Part shown: one piece after another, positions 26,093 through 35,204 of the stretch | How positions within the stretch are numbered: the stretch's first letter is position 1 | Layout of the letters: every line of letters begins with the position of its first letter | Notes under the pieces: model-generated | Told to the model about the DNA's origin: nothing | Databases searched by the model: none | Seen by the model: the letters and a program-made list of their open reading frames with translations, nothing else | Program-made: the position numbers and the translations under genes | Assembly (NCBI RefSeq): GCF_000763885.1 | Contig: NZ_JRKO01000003.1 | Span: 1-64,000, forward strand | Length of the DNA stretch: 64,000 nucleotides | Reading direction: 5' to 3' | Origin: Paracoccus versutus | GTDB taxonomy: Bacteria > Pseudomonadota > Alphaproteobacteria > Rhodobacterales > Rhodobacteraceae

Positions 26093-27142
26093 CTACGCCG
26101 CATCGAGTTCGCGCCAGATCTTCAGCAGCGCCGTTTCAAAGGTATCGCTGTTGTAATTGGCATTCACCACCGCGCTTGCGTGGCGGCGGATGGCATCAAG
26201 ACGCGCCGGCGCGGCGGCATATTCCGCCACCGCCGCCTCCAGCGCATGCACAAGCCCCAGGGTATCGTCCTCGGTCACGGGAACCCCGGTTTCGGGGGTG
26301 AAGTATTCCCGCCCGCCAAGCCCGGTGTAGCCGACCACGATGCAGCCCGCCGCCATTGCTTCTGCCGCCGGGAAGCCGATCGATTCCATGCGCAGCAGCG
26401 AAATGAAGAACTGGCTGCGTTGCAAATGATCCGAGACATCCAGCCGCGGCATATTGTCGAGTTCCTGAATCCGGTATCCCTTCAATTTCCCCCGGCGCTC
26501 CAGCGTATCGACGATCTGGCGTGCCTCTGCCGAGCGTTTGCGCGGCATATAGGTAATCAGCCGCTCCTTTTCCTCGCGAAAGGGAAAATCCTCGGGCTTC
26601 ATCGAGACGGGAAGGTGATGGCCGGTCTGGATATTCAGAAGTTCGAACTGATCGAGGCATATTTGCGAAACGCCCAGGAACCAGTCCGTGCGTTCGCGGA
26701 TGTCGAGCCCCCTTTCCATGGCTTCCGCATGTGCCTCTTGGAAGGCGAACGGGTTTTGCACGAAAACGCCAAGCCGGGACTGCGGAAAAGCCGTCATTGC
26801 CGCGGTGATCATGAACTCCGGTATGACCAGAATATCCTCGACCCCCGGCCGCCAGGGTTTCAGGGGCCCGCCGCGAAGTTTTTCGCCCATGAGAATAAAG
26901 GGCGACATGAGCCGGGCGCGCCGACCGTCCAGTCCCTGTTTTTGCCGGGCAATATAATAGTCATAGGTATAGCAGAGCGGCGGCTTGTCGGGATGGTCCA
27001 GATAGCCGGCGGCGGGGCTGTTGTGCAGGATGGCGGCTTCATAGCCCGCCCGGCACAGCGCTGCCACCGTGTCATAGATGACGGCAATCCCGCCCGATGC
27101 CGTTTGCGTGTCGGGACACAGGAAAAGATAGCGACGCACCAT
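26093..27142 (-). CDS. Glycosyltransferase, GT-B fold, family 1/4-like
   Basis: 349-residue enzyme. The N-terminal half starts RRYLFLCPDTQTASGGIAVIYD, the glycine-rich first loop of GT-B enzymes; the C-terminal half carries SQFFISLLRMESIGFPAAEAMAAGCIVVGYTGLGG, which matches the sugar-nucleotide-binding E-x7-E element (ESIGFPAAEAMA) of GT1/GT4 proteins, followed by EYFTPETGVPVTEDDTLGLVHAL. It is divergent from the gene at 27426. The donor and acceptor cannot be told; surface polysaccharide or adhesin glycosylation fits the island. Confidence 0.8.
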   Translation of the reverse strand: MVRRYLFLCPDTQTASGGIAVIYDTVAALCRAGYEAAILHNSPAAGYLDHPDKPPLCYTYDYYIARQKQGLDGRRARLMSPFILMGEKLRGGPLKPWRPGVEDILVIPEFMITAAMTAFPQSRLGVFVQNPFAFQEAHAEAMERGLDIRERTDWFLGVSQICLDQFELLNIQTGHHLPVSMKPEDFPFREEKERLITYMPRKRSAEARQIVDTLERRGKLKGYRIQELDNMPRLDVSDHLQRSQFFISLLRMESIGFPAAEAMAAGCIVVGYTGLGGREYFTPETGVPVTEDDTLGLVHALEAAVAEYAAAPARLDAIRRHASAVVNANYNSDTFETALLKIWRELDAA

Positions 27143-27425
27143 GGCACCCGGAAAGCTGATTTCCAGGAAACATGTTGAAGAAAGCCACGGGTGTCAACGC
27201 AGCACTTGACGGCGCAGCCGGGTTTTCCGGGCATGCTTGGTATGTGGATACCGCAGCAGACGGCGCCGCGTGCAGGCCGGCGGGCCGTCCAGGGGCGCAG
27301 GAATCCGCGGCGAAGGGGGCAGGCGATGGGCGCAGATTTACGGCGAAGCCTCTTTTCGCTCGCATTCCGTGCCGGTATCCTTAGGATCGGCCGGGGTAAT
27401 TGTTTCTGCAAACTGGAAATGCTGC

Positions 27426-28262
27426 ATGCTGATATCTGACAAGGCGCCCGAGGCTCCGTCAGTCGCGCTGTTGACCTTTGTGCTTGAAGAGCATCATTGC
27501 GTGATCCTTGAAGATTGGATTGCCTTTTTCGACCATCCGATTGCCGAGCTGGTCGTGCATCTGGGCAAGGATCCCGGCATAGAAACCCGCGTCCGGCAGC
27601 TATGCGAAGCGCATGGCATTCGCCTGCATGACATGGGCAGGACGACGCCGCGGGAAACCACCGATTCGGAACAGCAGCTTCTGGAAAAGCAGTTCGATGC
27701 GGTAACGGCCGATCTTGGATGCGTGGTGCGATTGGATACCATTCCCTATCGCGCCCGGAATGTGACCTGGCAGGACGCGGCCCTTGCATTGATGAAGGAA
27801 ACAGGTGCCTGTTTCATGACCGGCAGCACATTGCCTTATCGCGCGGACCGGCCTACGCCCAGGCCGGAATTCATGCTGACGCAAAGCATCAGCAATTGCT
27901 TCCTGGTGATCGAGCCGGAAATCTGGAGGACGCTCCAGGCCGGAACCCAAGATTCCGAGTCGAAATACGGCAGGTTCCTGGTCGAAGGCGCGGCCGAGGA
28001 TTATGTGGCGGAAAACGGCCTTTGGGGGCTGCGTCTTGTCAATGGCGAGGACATTCGCATCTTTCATTGCCAGGAATGGGGATTGCGATTGCTTCGCATC
28101 CGGGATTCCTTTCGCAAGGGATACAGGATCTCCCCATTCCTTCGGGGATACCAGGACGATTACCTTTACGAAAATGCGCGATACTACATGCAGCGCCGGG
28201 AACCCCTGCTGCGACGGGCCAGGGTTTTCCTGGGCTACTGGCGCCGGCGGCTTTTCAATTGA
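27426..28262 (+). CDS. Hypothetical protein, possible GT2-like/DUF glycosyltransferase
   Basis: 278 residues. The opening SVALLTFVLEEHHCVILEDWIAFF with HPIAELVVHLGKDP resembles the first strand and helix of GT-A glycosyltransferases, but no clear DxD motif is seen, so the assignment is weak. The C-terminus is rich in Arg and aromatic residues (YENARYYMQRREPLLRRARVFLGYWRRRLFN), as in peripheral membrane enzymes. The start at ATG 27426 (MLISDKAPEAP) was chosen because the longer frame upstream overlaps the divergent glycosyltransferase promoter and is Arg-rich junk. It is divergent from the glycosyltransferase at 26093. Confidence 0.6.
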   Translation: MLISDKAPEAPSVALLTFVLEEHHCVILEDWIAFFDHPIAELVVHLGKDPGIETRVRQLCEAHGIRLHDMGRTTPRETTDSEQQLLEKQFDAVTADLGCVVRLDTIPYRARNVTWQDAALALMKETGACFMTGSTLPYRADRPTPRPEFMLTQSISNCFLVIEPEIWRTLQAGTQDSESKYGRFLVEGAAEDYVAENGLWGLRLVNGEDIRIFHCQEWGLRLLRIRDSFRKGYRISPFLRGYQDDYLYENARYYMQRREPLLRRARVFLGYWRRRLFN

Positions 28263-28282
28263 GGGGCTGCCGCGCCGTGCGG

Positions 28283-29332
28283 TCAGCGCCAGCGGACATC
28301 CAGCATGACCCGGTTTTCGTCATACATCGGGACCGTCGACGACCGATGCTGCCCCGCCAGCAGCAGCGTGAATTTCGGCGTCAGGGCGACCTCGATGCCC
28401 AGGGTGCGGACATCGTCCCGCCGCGGGGTGCCGAAGACGGCAGAGCCCTCTTCCCGTTGCCAGCCGATGCCGAGGGTCACGGGGCGGTTGCCGACCGGGC
28501 GGGTCAGCGACAGCCCCGCCCGATAGCGGATGGCGTTGTGGCCGGCGACCCTTTCGCCGGCGGAAAGCTGAAGCCCGACCGCGCCGATCCCGGAAACGGC
28601 GCTGCCGAGCGACAGGTCCGCGAAGGCCTGGCGATAATCCTTGCGCCAGGTCTGCCGCAGGCCCAGGGACATCTCGTGCAGGGCGCCCGCGGCCTCGAAT
28701 AGCCTGGTGCCGCGCAGGCCGGTCCAGGCCAGATGGCTTTCGGACAGATCCGTCCGGCCAAAGGCGTAGCCGCCGCACAGGTCGACAAAGCGCCATTCGC
28801 CCAGGTGCTGCGCAAGGCAGGCCCCGAGCCCCAGATCCTGGCGCGAAAGATCGTGCCGCGGCGAATAGACCGCCGTCGCCTGGCCCGCCAGCCGCAGAAC
28901 CCGCCCCGGCGCCAGCCGGTATCTTGCGCCGGCCGAGGCGGCAAGGCCCAGCACCAGCCCGCCGCGGGCGCGGCTTTCCGGGCTGACCGTCAGGTCGATG
29001 CCCCCGACCGTCAGGCTTTCGCCGGGGATGCCGCCGTTGATATTGTCGTCCCATCGCAGCAGCGGCCGGGCGGTCAGGTGCCGCGACAGCAGGACCGGCT
29101 GCGGGCGGCCGTCGCGCAGCATCCCTTCGTGATGCAGCAGCCGCGCCAGCAACGGCGCCCGCCCGGCAGGACGGTCGCGCATCAGCGCAAAACCCGCCAG
29201 CCGGGGCGAGCCGGACATCAGCGCCGCCTGGGTCCGGTCGGGCTGCTCTGCCCAGGCGGGCGAGGCCAGGCAGGGCAGCAGGCTGGCGAAGACCCGGGCC
29301 CGCCAGCCCGCCTTCCATGATGCGGGCAGCAT
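28283..29332 (-). CDS. Slam-like outer membrane beta-barrel (surface lipoprotein assembly modulator, short form)
   Basis: 349 residues with a signal peptide (VFASLLPCLASPAWA). After a short linker of about 70 residues the sequence is all barrel: LLRWDDNINGGIPGESLTVGGIDLTVSPESRARGG, repeated amphipathic strands, YRAGLSLTRPVG, LGIGWQREEGSAVFGTPRRDD, and an end STVPMYDENRVMLDVRW. These are the landmarks of the C-terminal barrel of Slam (DUF560) proteins, which move TbpB-like lipoproteins to the cell surface. The N-terminal TPR domain of canonical Slam (about 200 residues) is missing or reduced. The gene lies 9 bp after a TbpB-like lipoprotein gene, the typical substrate neighbour. Slam identity is from motif memory and needs a profile search. 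Confidence 0.65.
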   Translation of the reverse strand: MLPASWKAGWRARVFASLLPCLASPAWAEQPDRTQAALMSGSPRLAGFALMRDRPAGRAPLLARLLHHEGMLRDGRPQPVLLSRHLTARPLLRWDDNINGGIPGESLTVGGIDLTVSPESRARGGLVLGLAASAGARYRLAPGRVLRLAGQATAVYSPRHDLSRQDLGLGACLAQHLGEWRFVDLCGGYAFGRTDLSESHLAWTGLRGTRLFEAAGALHEMSLGLRQTWRKDYRQAFADLSLGSAVSGIGAVGLQLSAGERVAGHNAIRYRAGLSLTRPVGNRPVTLGIGWQREEGSAVFGTPRRDDVRTLGIEVALTPKFTLLLAGQHRSSTVPMYDENRVMLDVRWR

Positions 29333-29341
29333 TCGGCGGGA

Positions 29342-29977
29342 TCAGCGTTCGGCGGCGAAGCCGCTGTCGCCGAAGACCGCGCCCGTGGCGCCGTCATATT
29401 CGACCGTGCCGGTGATGGTCCCCCGCACGGCCTCGGCGGCGCTGCCCCTGAACGTCCCGTCCAGCGCGAGGTCGAGGCCGATGTCGCCGCGGTCGCCGCC
29501 GCCCAGCGTGCCCGCCGCGCGGCCCGTCATGCCGTTGCCGCTGATGCTGCCGCCGGTGATCGGCAGGCTGCCGGTCAGGGTGGGGCCGTCCTCGACGCCG
29601 ACCTCGTGGATCTGCCCGGAAACGCTGCTGCTGGCGAAATCCGCGTTGAGCGCGATCTTGGCGTTCGCGGCCTCGTATCCGGGATCGCCGACAGCGACCG
29701 GGCCGCCGGTCATGTTCATTTCGACGAAGGCATAGCCGTCATAGGTGGCGCTGCCCGTCGTCGGCATGGCGGCGGTGCTGGTCGGGGCAAGGGCTGCGGT
29801 GCGGCCCTCCATCTCCATCAACGGCCCGTCATGTTCCAGAAAGGTCTGGCCGTCCGCTGTGCCGCCGCCACCACCCGGCACGCCGCCGCCTCCAGACCCG
29901 CTGCTACCGCCGCAACCTGCCAGCGCCAGCGTGATTGACGCGGCCAGGACGCTGCCGAAGATCTTGCCCGTCTGCAT
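29342..29977 (-). CDS. TbpB-like surface lipoprotein, putative Slam substrate
   Basis: 211-residue lipoprotein. The signal MQTGKIFGSVLAASITLALAGC has a clear lipobox (LAGC), followed by a Gly/Ser-rich tether. The rest is beta-rich with the small-barrel pattern of TbpB/HpuA-type proteins: GSATYDGYAFVEM, AKIALNADFASSSVSGQI, GSISGNGMTGRAAGTLGG, LALDGTFRGSAAEAVRGTITGTVEY and GAVFGDSGFAAER at the end, the strand order and closing motif shared by this fold. ATG 29977 has GGAGGG five bases upstream; an in-frame TTG at 29989 is less likely. It is followed by the Slam-like gene in one transcript. Ligand unknown (iron carrier, heme or other). Confidence 0.72.
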   Translation of the reverse strand: MQTGKIFGSVLAASITLALAGCGGSSGSGGGGVPGGGGGTADGQTFLEHDGPLMEMEGRTAALAPTSTAAMPTTGSATYDGYAFVEMNMTGGPVAVGDPGYEAANAKIALNADFASSSVSGQIHEVGVEDGPTLTGSLPITGGSISGNGMTGRAAGTLGGGDRGDIGLDLALDGTFRGSAAEAVRGTITGTVEYDGATGAVFGDSGFAAER

Positions 29978-30178
29978 GGAACCCTCCAAGAAAGCCTGAA
30001 ATCACGGGCGCAAGGCCCGGTTCCGATTACAGGGCCGGGGGCAGGGGACTGTCGTCACCCGTTTGGGTGAAGGCGGGCGCGAAATTCTTGCAAGGCGACA
30101 TCGTCGCGGCCGCGGCCGCATGGGTTGCGGGCGGCGCATTCGGCGGGCAGCTGCATAGGCCGCCGCCCGCCGGCAGGT

Positions 30179-31552
30179 TCAGCCAAGCGTTTCGCGCAGC
30201 GCCTCGGCGGTCGCATCGACGATCACCTCCGCCTCGGCCTCGGTCAGGCAAAGCGGCGGGGCCAGGCCGATGATGTCGCCCTGCGGCATGGCCCGCGCGA
30301 TCACCCCGCGCCTGAGCATGGCGGCGACGACCTTGCCGCCGATGCCCTCGGCCGGGTCGAAGAAGCCGCGCGTGTCGCGGTCGCGGACCAGCTCGACGGC
30401 GCAGAGCATGCCCTCGCCGCGGATCTCGCCCACGTTCGGGTGATCGCCAAGCGCCCCGCGCATGCGGTCGTTGAGGTAGCGGCCGACGCGGCCGGCATTC
30501 TCGACCAGCCCCAGCTCATCGATCAGCCGCAGGTTGGCGATGCCCGCCGCCGCGCCGATGGGATGGGCGGAATAGGTCCAGCCATGGCCCAGCACGCCAT
30601 GTTCGTCGGTGCCCTGCATCAGCACGTCCCAGACCTTCTGCCCGACGATGCTGCCCGACAGCGGCGCATAGGCCGAGGTCAGGCCCTTGGCGCAGGTGAT
30701 GATGTCGGGGGTCATGCCATAGTGATCGCTGCCGAACATGCTGCCCAGCCGGCCGAAGCCCGTCACCACCTCGTCCGCGATCAGCAGGATGTCGTGTCGC
30801 GCCAGCACCTTCTGGATCGCATCCCAATAGCCCCTGGGCGGCGGCACGATGCCGCCGGTGCCCAGCACCGGCTCGCCGATGAAGGCGGCGATGGTGTCGG
30901 CGCCCTCGGCCGCGATCAGCCGCTCCAGTTCCTCGGCGCAATGGGCGCTGAACTGTTCCTCGGACATGCCGGCGTCCTTGCGGCGATAGTAATAGGGCGC
31001 CTCGGTATGGATCACCTGCGCCAGCGGCAGGTCGAATTTCTTGTGGAACAGTTCCAGCCCGGTCAGCGAGCCGGTCATCAGCCCCGAACCGTGATAGCCC
31101 CGCCAGCGCGAGATGATCTTCTTCTTCTGCGGCAGCCCGCGGATGTTGTTGTAATACCAGACCAGCTTGACGTTGGTTTCATTGGCGTCCGAGCCGCCCA
31201 GGCCGAAATAGACCCGCGCCATGTGTTTCGGCGCCCGGTCCATGACCATTTTCGCCAGCGTGATCGAGGCTTCCGAACCATGTCCGGCATAGGCATGGTA
31301 ATAGGCCAGCTCGCGCGCCTGCGCGGCGATGGCCTCGGCGATCTCGGTCCGGCCATAGCCTGCGTTCACGCAATAGAGCCCGGCAAAGCCGTCCAGCAGC
31401 CGGTTGCCGTCGCGGTCGATGATATGGACGCCTTCCGCGCCCGCGATGATGCGCTGCGGACCTTCACCGCGCGCGAATTGGCCCAGGTTGGTCGAGGGGT
31501 GGAACAGGCTTTCGCGGTCCCATCTGGACAGCTCGTCATTGGTCAGCATCAC
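30179..31552 (-). CDS. doeD: Diaminobutyrate transaminase of ectoine catabolism (Atf)
   Basis: 457-residue class III PLP aminotransferase. Motifs: [20 protein letters not shown] with the PLP Asp, [16 protein letters not shown] with the Schiff-base lysine, and GLMTGSLTG of the substrate region. In the ectoine pathway it moves the amino group of L-2,4-diaminobutyrate to give aspartate semialdehyde. It is the last gene of the operon; its start overlaps the doeC stop (ATGA at 31549-31552). The name rests on its place in the cluster; by sequence alone it could be any omega-aminotransferase. Confidence 0.88.
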   Translation of the reverse strand: MMLTNDELSRWDRESLFHPSTNLGQFARGEGPQRIIAGAEGVHIIDRDGNRLLDGFAGLYCVNAGYGRTEIAEAIAAQARELAYYHAYAGHGSEASITLAKMVMDRAPKHMARVYFGLGGSDANETNVKLVWYYNNIRGLPQKKKIISRWRGYHGSGLMTGSLTGLELFHKKFDLPLAQVIHTEAPYYYRRKDAGMSEEQFSAHCAEELERLIAAEGADTIAAFIGEPVLGTGGIVPPPRGYWDAIQKVLARHDILLIADEVVTGFGRLGSMFGSDHYGMTPDIITCAKGLTSAYAPLSGSIVGQKVWDVLMQGTDEHGVLGHGWTYSAHPIGAAAGIANLRLIDELGLVENAGRVGRYLNDRMRGALGDHPNVGEIRGEGMLCAVELVRDRDTRGFFDPAEGIGGKVVAAMLRRGVIARAMPQGDIIGLAPPLCLTEAEAEVIVDATAEALRETLG

Positions 31553-33000
31553 GCTCTCCTTGTCTCTGCCCAGTCGCGGCAGACGTATTTGATCTCGGTA
31601 AAGGCCTCGAGCCCGTGGCGGCTGCCCTCGCGGCCCAGGCCCGATTGCTTCATGCCGCCGAAGGGGATCGGCGCGCCCGTGACCTTGGTGCGGTTCACCG
31701 CGACCATGCCGAACTCCAGGGCGCGGGACAGGCGATAGATGCGGCGCGGGTCGCGGCTGTGGACATAGGCGACAAGGCCGTATTCGGTGGCGTTGGCGAT
31801 GCGCACCGCCTCGTCCTCGGTGTCGAAGGGGGCGATGGCGGCGACGGGGCCGAAGGTTTCCTCGCGAAAGATCAGCGCCTCGGCCGGCACGTCGGCCAGA
31901 ACGGTCGGGCGATAGAACAGCGGCCCCTGCGGATCGCGGCTGCCGCCGGTCAGCAGGCGCGCGCCGCGGGCCAGCGCGTCGGCGACATGCTCCTCCTGCT
32001 TCCTGACCGCGCCTTCGTTCATCAGCGGGCCGAGGTCGCGATCCTCGCCCCCCGGCCCCAGCGTCAGCGCGGCGGCGGCGGCGGTGAAGCGGCGGCAGAA
32101 CTCGTCATAGACCGGCCGCTCGACCAGGAAGCGGTTGGCGCCCAGGCAATCCTGGCCCGAGGTGGCGAACTTGGCCTTGATCGCCTCGTCCACCGCCAGG
32201 TCGAGGTCGCAATCGGCAAAGGCGATGAAGGGCGCGTGCCCGCCCAGCTCCAGCACCAGCCGCTTCACCGTCTCGGCGCTTTGGCGATAGAGCAGCTTGC
32301 CGACCTGCGTCGAGCCGGTGAAGCTGAGCGCCCGCACCCGCGGATCGGCGCACCAGGCGCCCACGATCTCGGGCGCCTCGCCCGTCACCACGTTGAAGAC
32401 GCCGGCCGGAAAGCCCGCGCGATCCGCCAGTTCCGCCAGCGCGGTCGCCGACAGCGGCGTCTCGGCCGAGGGATGCACGACCACGGTGCAGCCCGCCGCC
32501 AGCGCCGCCGCCGCCTTGCGGGTGATCATGGCGCAGGGAAAGTTCCAGGGCGTGACCAGTGCCGCGACGCCCAGCGGTTCGCGCCACAGCTCCATCTCGG
32601 CGGTCGAGAGATGCGAGGTCACGCTTTCGATGTTCGGGCGCTTGGCTTCCTCGGCATAAAACTCGACGAAGCTGGCGGCATAGTCGATCTCGCCGCGCGA
32701 TTCCGACAGGGGCTTGCCCTGCTCGGCGGTCATGATCCGCGCCAGATCCTCGCGCGCATCGACGATCAGCCGGTGCCAGCGCATCAGCACGGCGGCCCGT
32801 TCCTGCGGCAAGAGCGCCGACCAGCCGGCAAAGGCCGCCTGCGCCGCATCGACCGCCGCGCGGGCCTGCGCCGCATTCAGCCGCGCCACCTGCGCCACCG
32901 GCTGCCCGGTCGCGGGATCGGTGACGGCAAAGCGCGCCCCGCCCACCCAGGCGCCGTTCACGAAGGCATCCTCGCGCATCAGGGTCTTGTCGGTGATCAT
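31549..33000 (-). CDS. doeC: Aspartate/succinate-semialdehyde dehydrogenase of ectoine catabolism (Ssd)
   Basis: 483-residue NAD(P)-dependent aldehyde dehydrogenase that would oxidise aspartate semialdehyde to aspartate. Visible: [19 protein letters not shown], the cofactor loop [12 protein letters not shown], the catalytic Glu in [12 protein letters not shown], the catalytic Cys in [10 protein letters not shown], and the C-terminal [15 protein letters not shown]. The start at 33000 ([13 protein letters not shown]) overlaps the doeB stop; the longer upstream frame is a shadow over doeB. Confidence 0.9.
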   Translation of the reverse strand: MITDKTLMREDAFVNGAWVGGARFAVTDPATGQPVAQVARLNAAQARAAVDAAQAAFAGWSALLPQERAAVLMRWHRLIVDAREDLARIMTAEQGKPLSESRGEIDYAASFVEFYAEEAKRPNIESVTSHLSTAEMELWREPLGVAALVTPWNFPCAMITRKAAAALAAGCTVVVHPSAETPLSATALAELADRAGFPAGVFNVVTGEAPEIVGAWCADPRVRALSFTGSTQVGKLLYRQSAETVKRLVLELGGHAPFIAFADCDLDLAVDEAIKAKFATSGQDCLGANRFLVERPVYDEFCRRFTAAAAALTLGPGGEDRDLGPLMNEGAVRKQEEHVADALARGARLLTGGSRDPQGPLFYRPTVLADVPAEALIFREETFGPVAAIAPFDTEDEAVRIANATEYGLVAYVHSRDPRRIYRLSRALEFGMVAVNRTKVTGAPIPFGGMKQSGLGREGSRHGLEAFTEIKYVCRDWAETRRA

Positions 33001-34007
33001 GGCTGAACCTCCTCGCCGATGACGGCGACGCAATCGCCGGGTTTCACGATGCCGGGGAAATGCCGCGCCATCATCAGCCCGGTGCGGCGGGCATGGACCG
33101 CGACCGGGGCCAGGCCGGTGCGCGTAACCGGAAAGATGCGGGCGACGGGCTGGCCTTGTTCCACGGCATCGCCCAGGTCGGCCAGGAACTCGATCAGCCC
33201 GCCATCCTCGGCAAAGGTGAAGCAATCCGCATCGGGCATGTCGAGCCAGCGCGTCGGCCGGGCTTCGACCTCGCCGCGCATCACCCCGGCCGCGACCAGC
33301 AGGTCGCGCAACCCCCGCCGGGCGATCCCGGCGGTGTGGGCGGTGGCGGTGCCGCCGCCGCCCAGTTCGGTGGTGACGAAGGTCTTGCCCATTTCCTCGG
33401 CCGCGGTGTCATACATGCCGACCGCGTCGATCTCGAGCATCCTGACCGACCAGGGCGCCCCGAAGGCGCGCACCAGGTCGAAGGCCGCCGCCTCCTGCCG
33501 CTTGTCGGGCAGGATATGGGCGGCGCAATAGGGCAGGAAATCCAGCGTCTTGCCGCCGGAATGGAAATCCAGCACCACATCCGCCATCGGCAGCAGCACG
33601 CGCTGGAAATAATCCGCAAGCTTCTGCGTGACCGAGCCGTCCGGCCGGCCCGGAAAGCTGCGGTTCAGGTTGCCGCGGTCGATGGGCGAGGTGCGGGTGC
33701 CGGCCGCGAAGGCCGGGTAGTTCATTGCCGGCACGATGATGATGCGGCCGGTGACGTCCTTGGCCCGGATGGTCGCGGCCAGGTCGAAAAGCGCGATCGG
33801 CCCCTCGTATTCGTCGCCGTGGTTGGCGCCGGTCAACAGCGCCGTCGGCCCCTCGCCGTTGTTGACCACGGTGATCGGGGTCATGATCGACCCCCAGGCC
33901 GCATCGTCGCGCGAATAGGGCAGGCGCAGGAAGCCGTGCTGCACCCCCGGCGCCGCGAAATCCACCGTCGCCGCGATGGGCGAGGGCGCAAGCTGCATCT
34001 GCAACAT
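32997..34007 (-). CDS. doeB: N-alpha-acetyl-L-2,4-diaminobutyrate deacetylase (EutE)
   Basis: 336-residue zinc deacetylase of the succinylglutamate desuccinylase/aspartoacylase family. The first metal motif is GANHGDEYEGP (His and Glu ligands), the third ligand is likely in VVLDFHSGGKTLDF, and FVTTELGGGGTATAHTAG is typical of this subgroup. It cleaves the acetyl group from the product of DoeA to give L-2,4-diaminobutyrate. It starts 4 bp after the doeA stop and its own stop overlaps the doeC start. Confidence 0.92.
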   Translation of the reverse strand: MLQMQLAPSPIAATVDFAAPGVQHGFLRLPYSRDDAAWGSIMTPITVVNNGEGPTALLTGANHGDEYEGPIALFDLAATIRAKDVTGRIIIVPAMNYPAFAAGTRTSPIDRGNLNRSFPGRPDGSVTQKLADYFQRVLLPMADVVLDFHSGGKTLDFLPYCAAHILPDKRQEAAAFDLVRAFGAPWSVRMLEIDAVGMYDTAAEEMGKTFVTTELGGGGTATAHTAGIARRGLRDLLVAAGVMRGEVEARPTRWLDMPDADCFTFAEDGGLIEFLADLGDAVEQGQPVARIFPVTRTGLAPVAVHARRTGLMMARHFPGIVKPGDCVAVIGEEVQP

Positions 34008-34011
34008 GGCG

Positions 34012-35193
34012 CTAGTCCTTCACGAACAGCTGGCGCGGGACATCGGCAAGGCATTCCACGCCGGTCTCGGTGATCAGGATCGACTCGGTGATCTCCAGCC
34101 CCATGTCCTCGAGCCAGAGCCCGGTCATGAAATGGAAGGTCATGCCGGGTTGCAGCACGGTGCGGTCGCCGGGGCGCAGCGACATGGTGCGCTCGCCCCA
34201 GTCCGGGGGATAGCTGACGCCGATGCCGTAGCCGGTGCGGTTGTCCTTGACGATGCCGTATTTCGCCAGCACGTCGAAGAAACCCTTGGCGATGTCCTCG
34301 CAGGTGTTGCCGGGCTTCGCGGCGGCCAGCCCGGCCTCCATCCCCTCCAGCGTGGCCTTTTCGGCGTCCAGGAAGGCCTGCGTCGGCTGGCCCAGGAACA
34401 CCGTGCGCGACAGCGGGACGTGATAGCGGTGATAGCAGCCGGCGATCTCGAAGAAGGTGCCTTCGCCGGCCTTCATCGGCCTGTCGTCCCAGGTCAGGTG
34501 CGGGGCCGAGGCATCGCGCCCCGAGGGCAGCAGCGGCACGATGGCCGGATAGTCGCCGCCGATCCCGTCCACGCCGCGGGTGCCGGCGTCGTAGATTTCC
34601 GCGACCAGGTCGCATTTGCGCATCCCGACCTGCACCTTGTCGAGGATGCGGGCGTGCATCGCCTCGACGATGCGGGCGGCGTTGCGCATATAGGCGATCT
34701 CCTGCGGCGATTTCACCGCGCGCTGCCAGTTCACCAGCGCCGTGCAATCGCTGAGCGTCGCGTCGGGCAGGTTCCGGGTCAGGCTGGCAAAGGCGGCGGC
34801 GGTGAACCAGTAATTGTCCATCTCGACCCCGATGCGCTTCGTGCCCCAGCCGCGGTCCCGCAGGATGCCGGACAGGTAGTCCATCGGGTGCATCTGGGGG
34901 TTCTGCACGTAATGGTCGGGATAGCCGATGATGTTTTCGGGCTTCAGATAGGCCGTCAGCTTCGCGCCGTTCGCGTCCTGTCCGCGGCCATACCAGATCG
35001 GCTCGCCATCCGGCGGCACCACGACGCATTGATGGACATAGAAGGACCAGCCGTCATAGCCGGTCAGCCAGTTCATGTTCGACGGATCGGTGACGATCAG
35101 CAGATCGACCCCCGCCTTGTCCATCGCCCGGCGGGTCTTGGCGAGGCGGTCGGCATATTCCTCGCGGGTGAACTTCAATGCGACGTCTGTCAT
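34012..35193 (-). CDS. doeA: Ectoine hydrolase (EutD)
   Basis: 393-residue M24-family hydrolase (creatinase/aminopeptidase P fold) that opens the ectoine ring to N-acetyl-diaminobutyrate. The N-terminal domain begins LKFTREEYADRLAKTRRAMD and has VTDPSNMNWLTGYDGWSFYVHQ, characteristic of ectoine hydrolases; the catalytic pita-bread half includes GTFFEIAGCYHRYHVPLSRT, GYGIGVSYPPDWGER and GMTFHFMTGLWLEDMGLEITES. The start at 35193 was chosen because it matches the ectoine hydrolase N-terminus; the frame upstream overlaps eutC. The eutC stop is 11 bp upstream. Confidence 0.94.
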   Translation of the reverse strand: MTDVALKFTREEYADRLAKTRRAMDKAGVDLLIVTDPSNMNWLTGYDGWSFYVHQCVVVPPDGEPIWYGRGQDANGAKLTAYLKPENIIGYPDHYVQNPQMHPMDYLSGILRDRGWGTKRIGVEMDNYWFTAAAFASLTRNLPDATLSDCTALVNWQRAVKSPQEIAYMRNAARIVEAMHARILDKVQVGMRKCDLVAEIYDAGTRGVDGIGGDYPAIVPLLPSGRDASAPHLTWDDRPMKAGEGTFFEIAGCYHRYHVPLSRTVFLGQPTQAFLDAEKATLEGMEAGLAAAKPGNTCEDIAKGFFDVLAKYGIVKDNRTGYGIGVSYPPDWGERTMSLRPGDRTVLQPGMTFHFMTGLWLEDMGLEITESILITETGVECLADVPRQLFVKD

Positions 35194-35204
35194 GGCGGTT
35201 TCTC

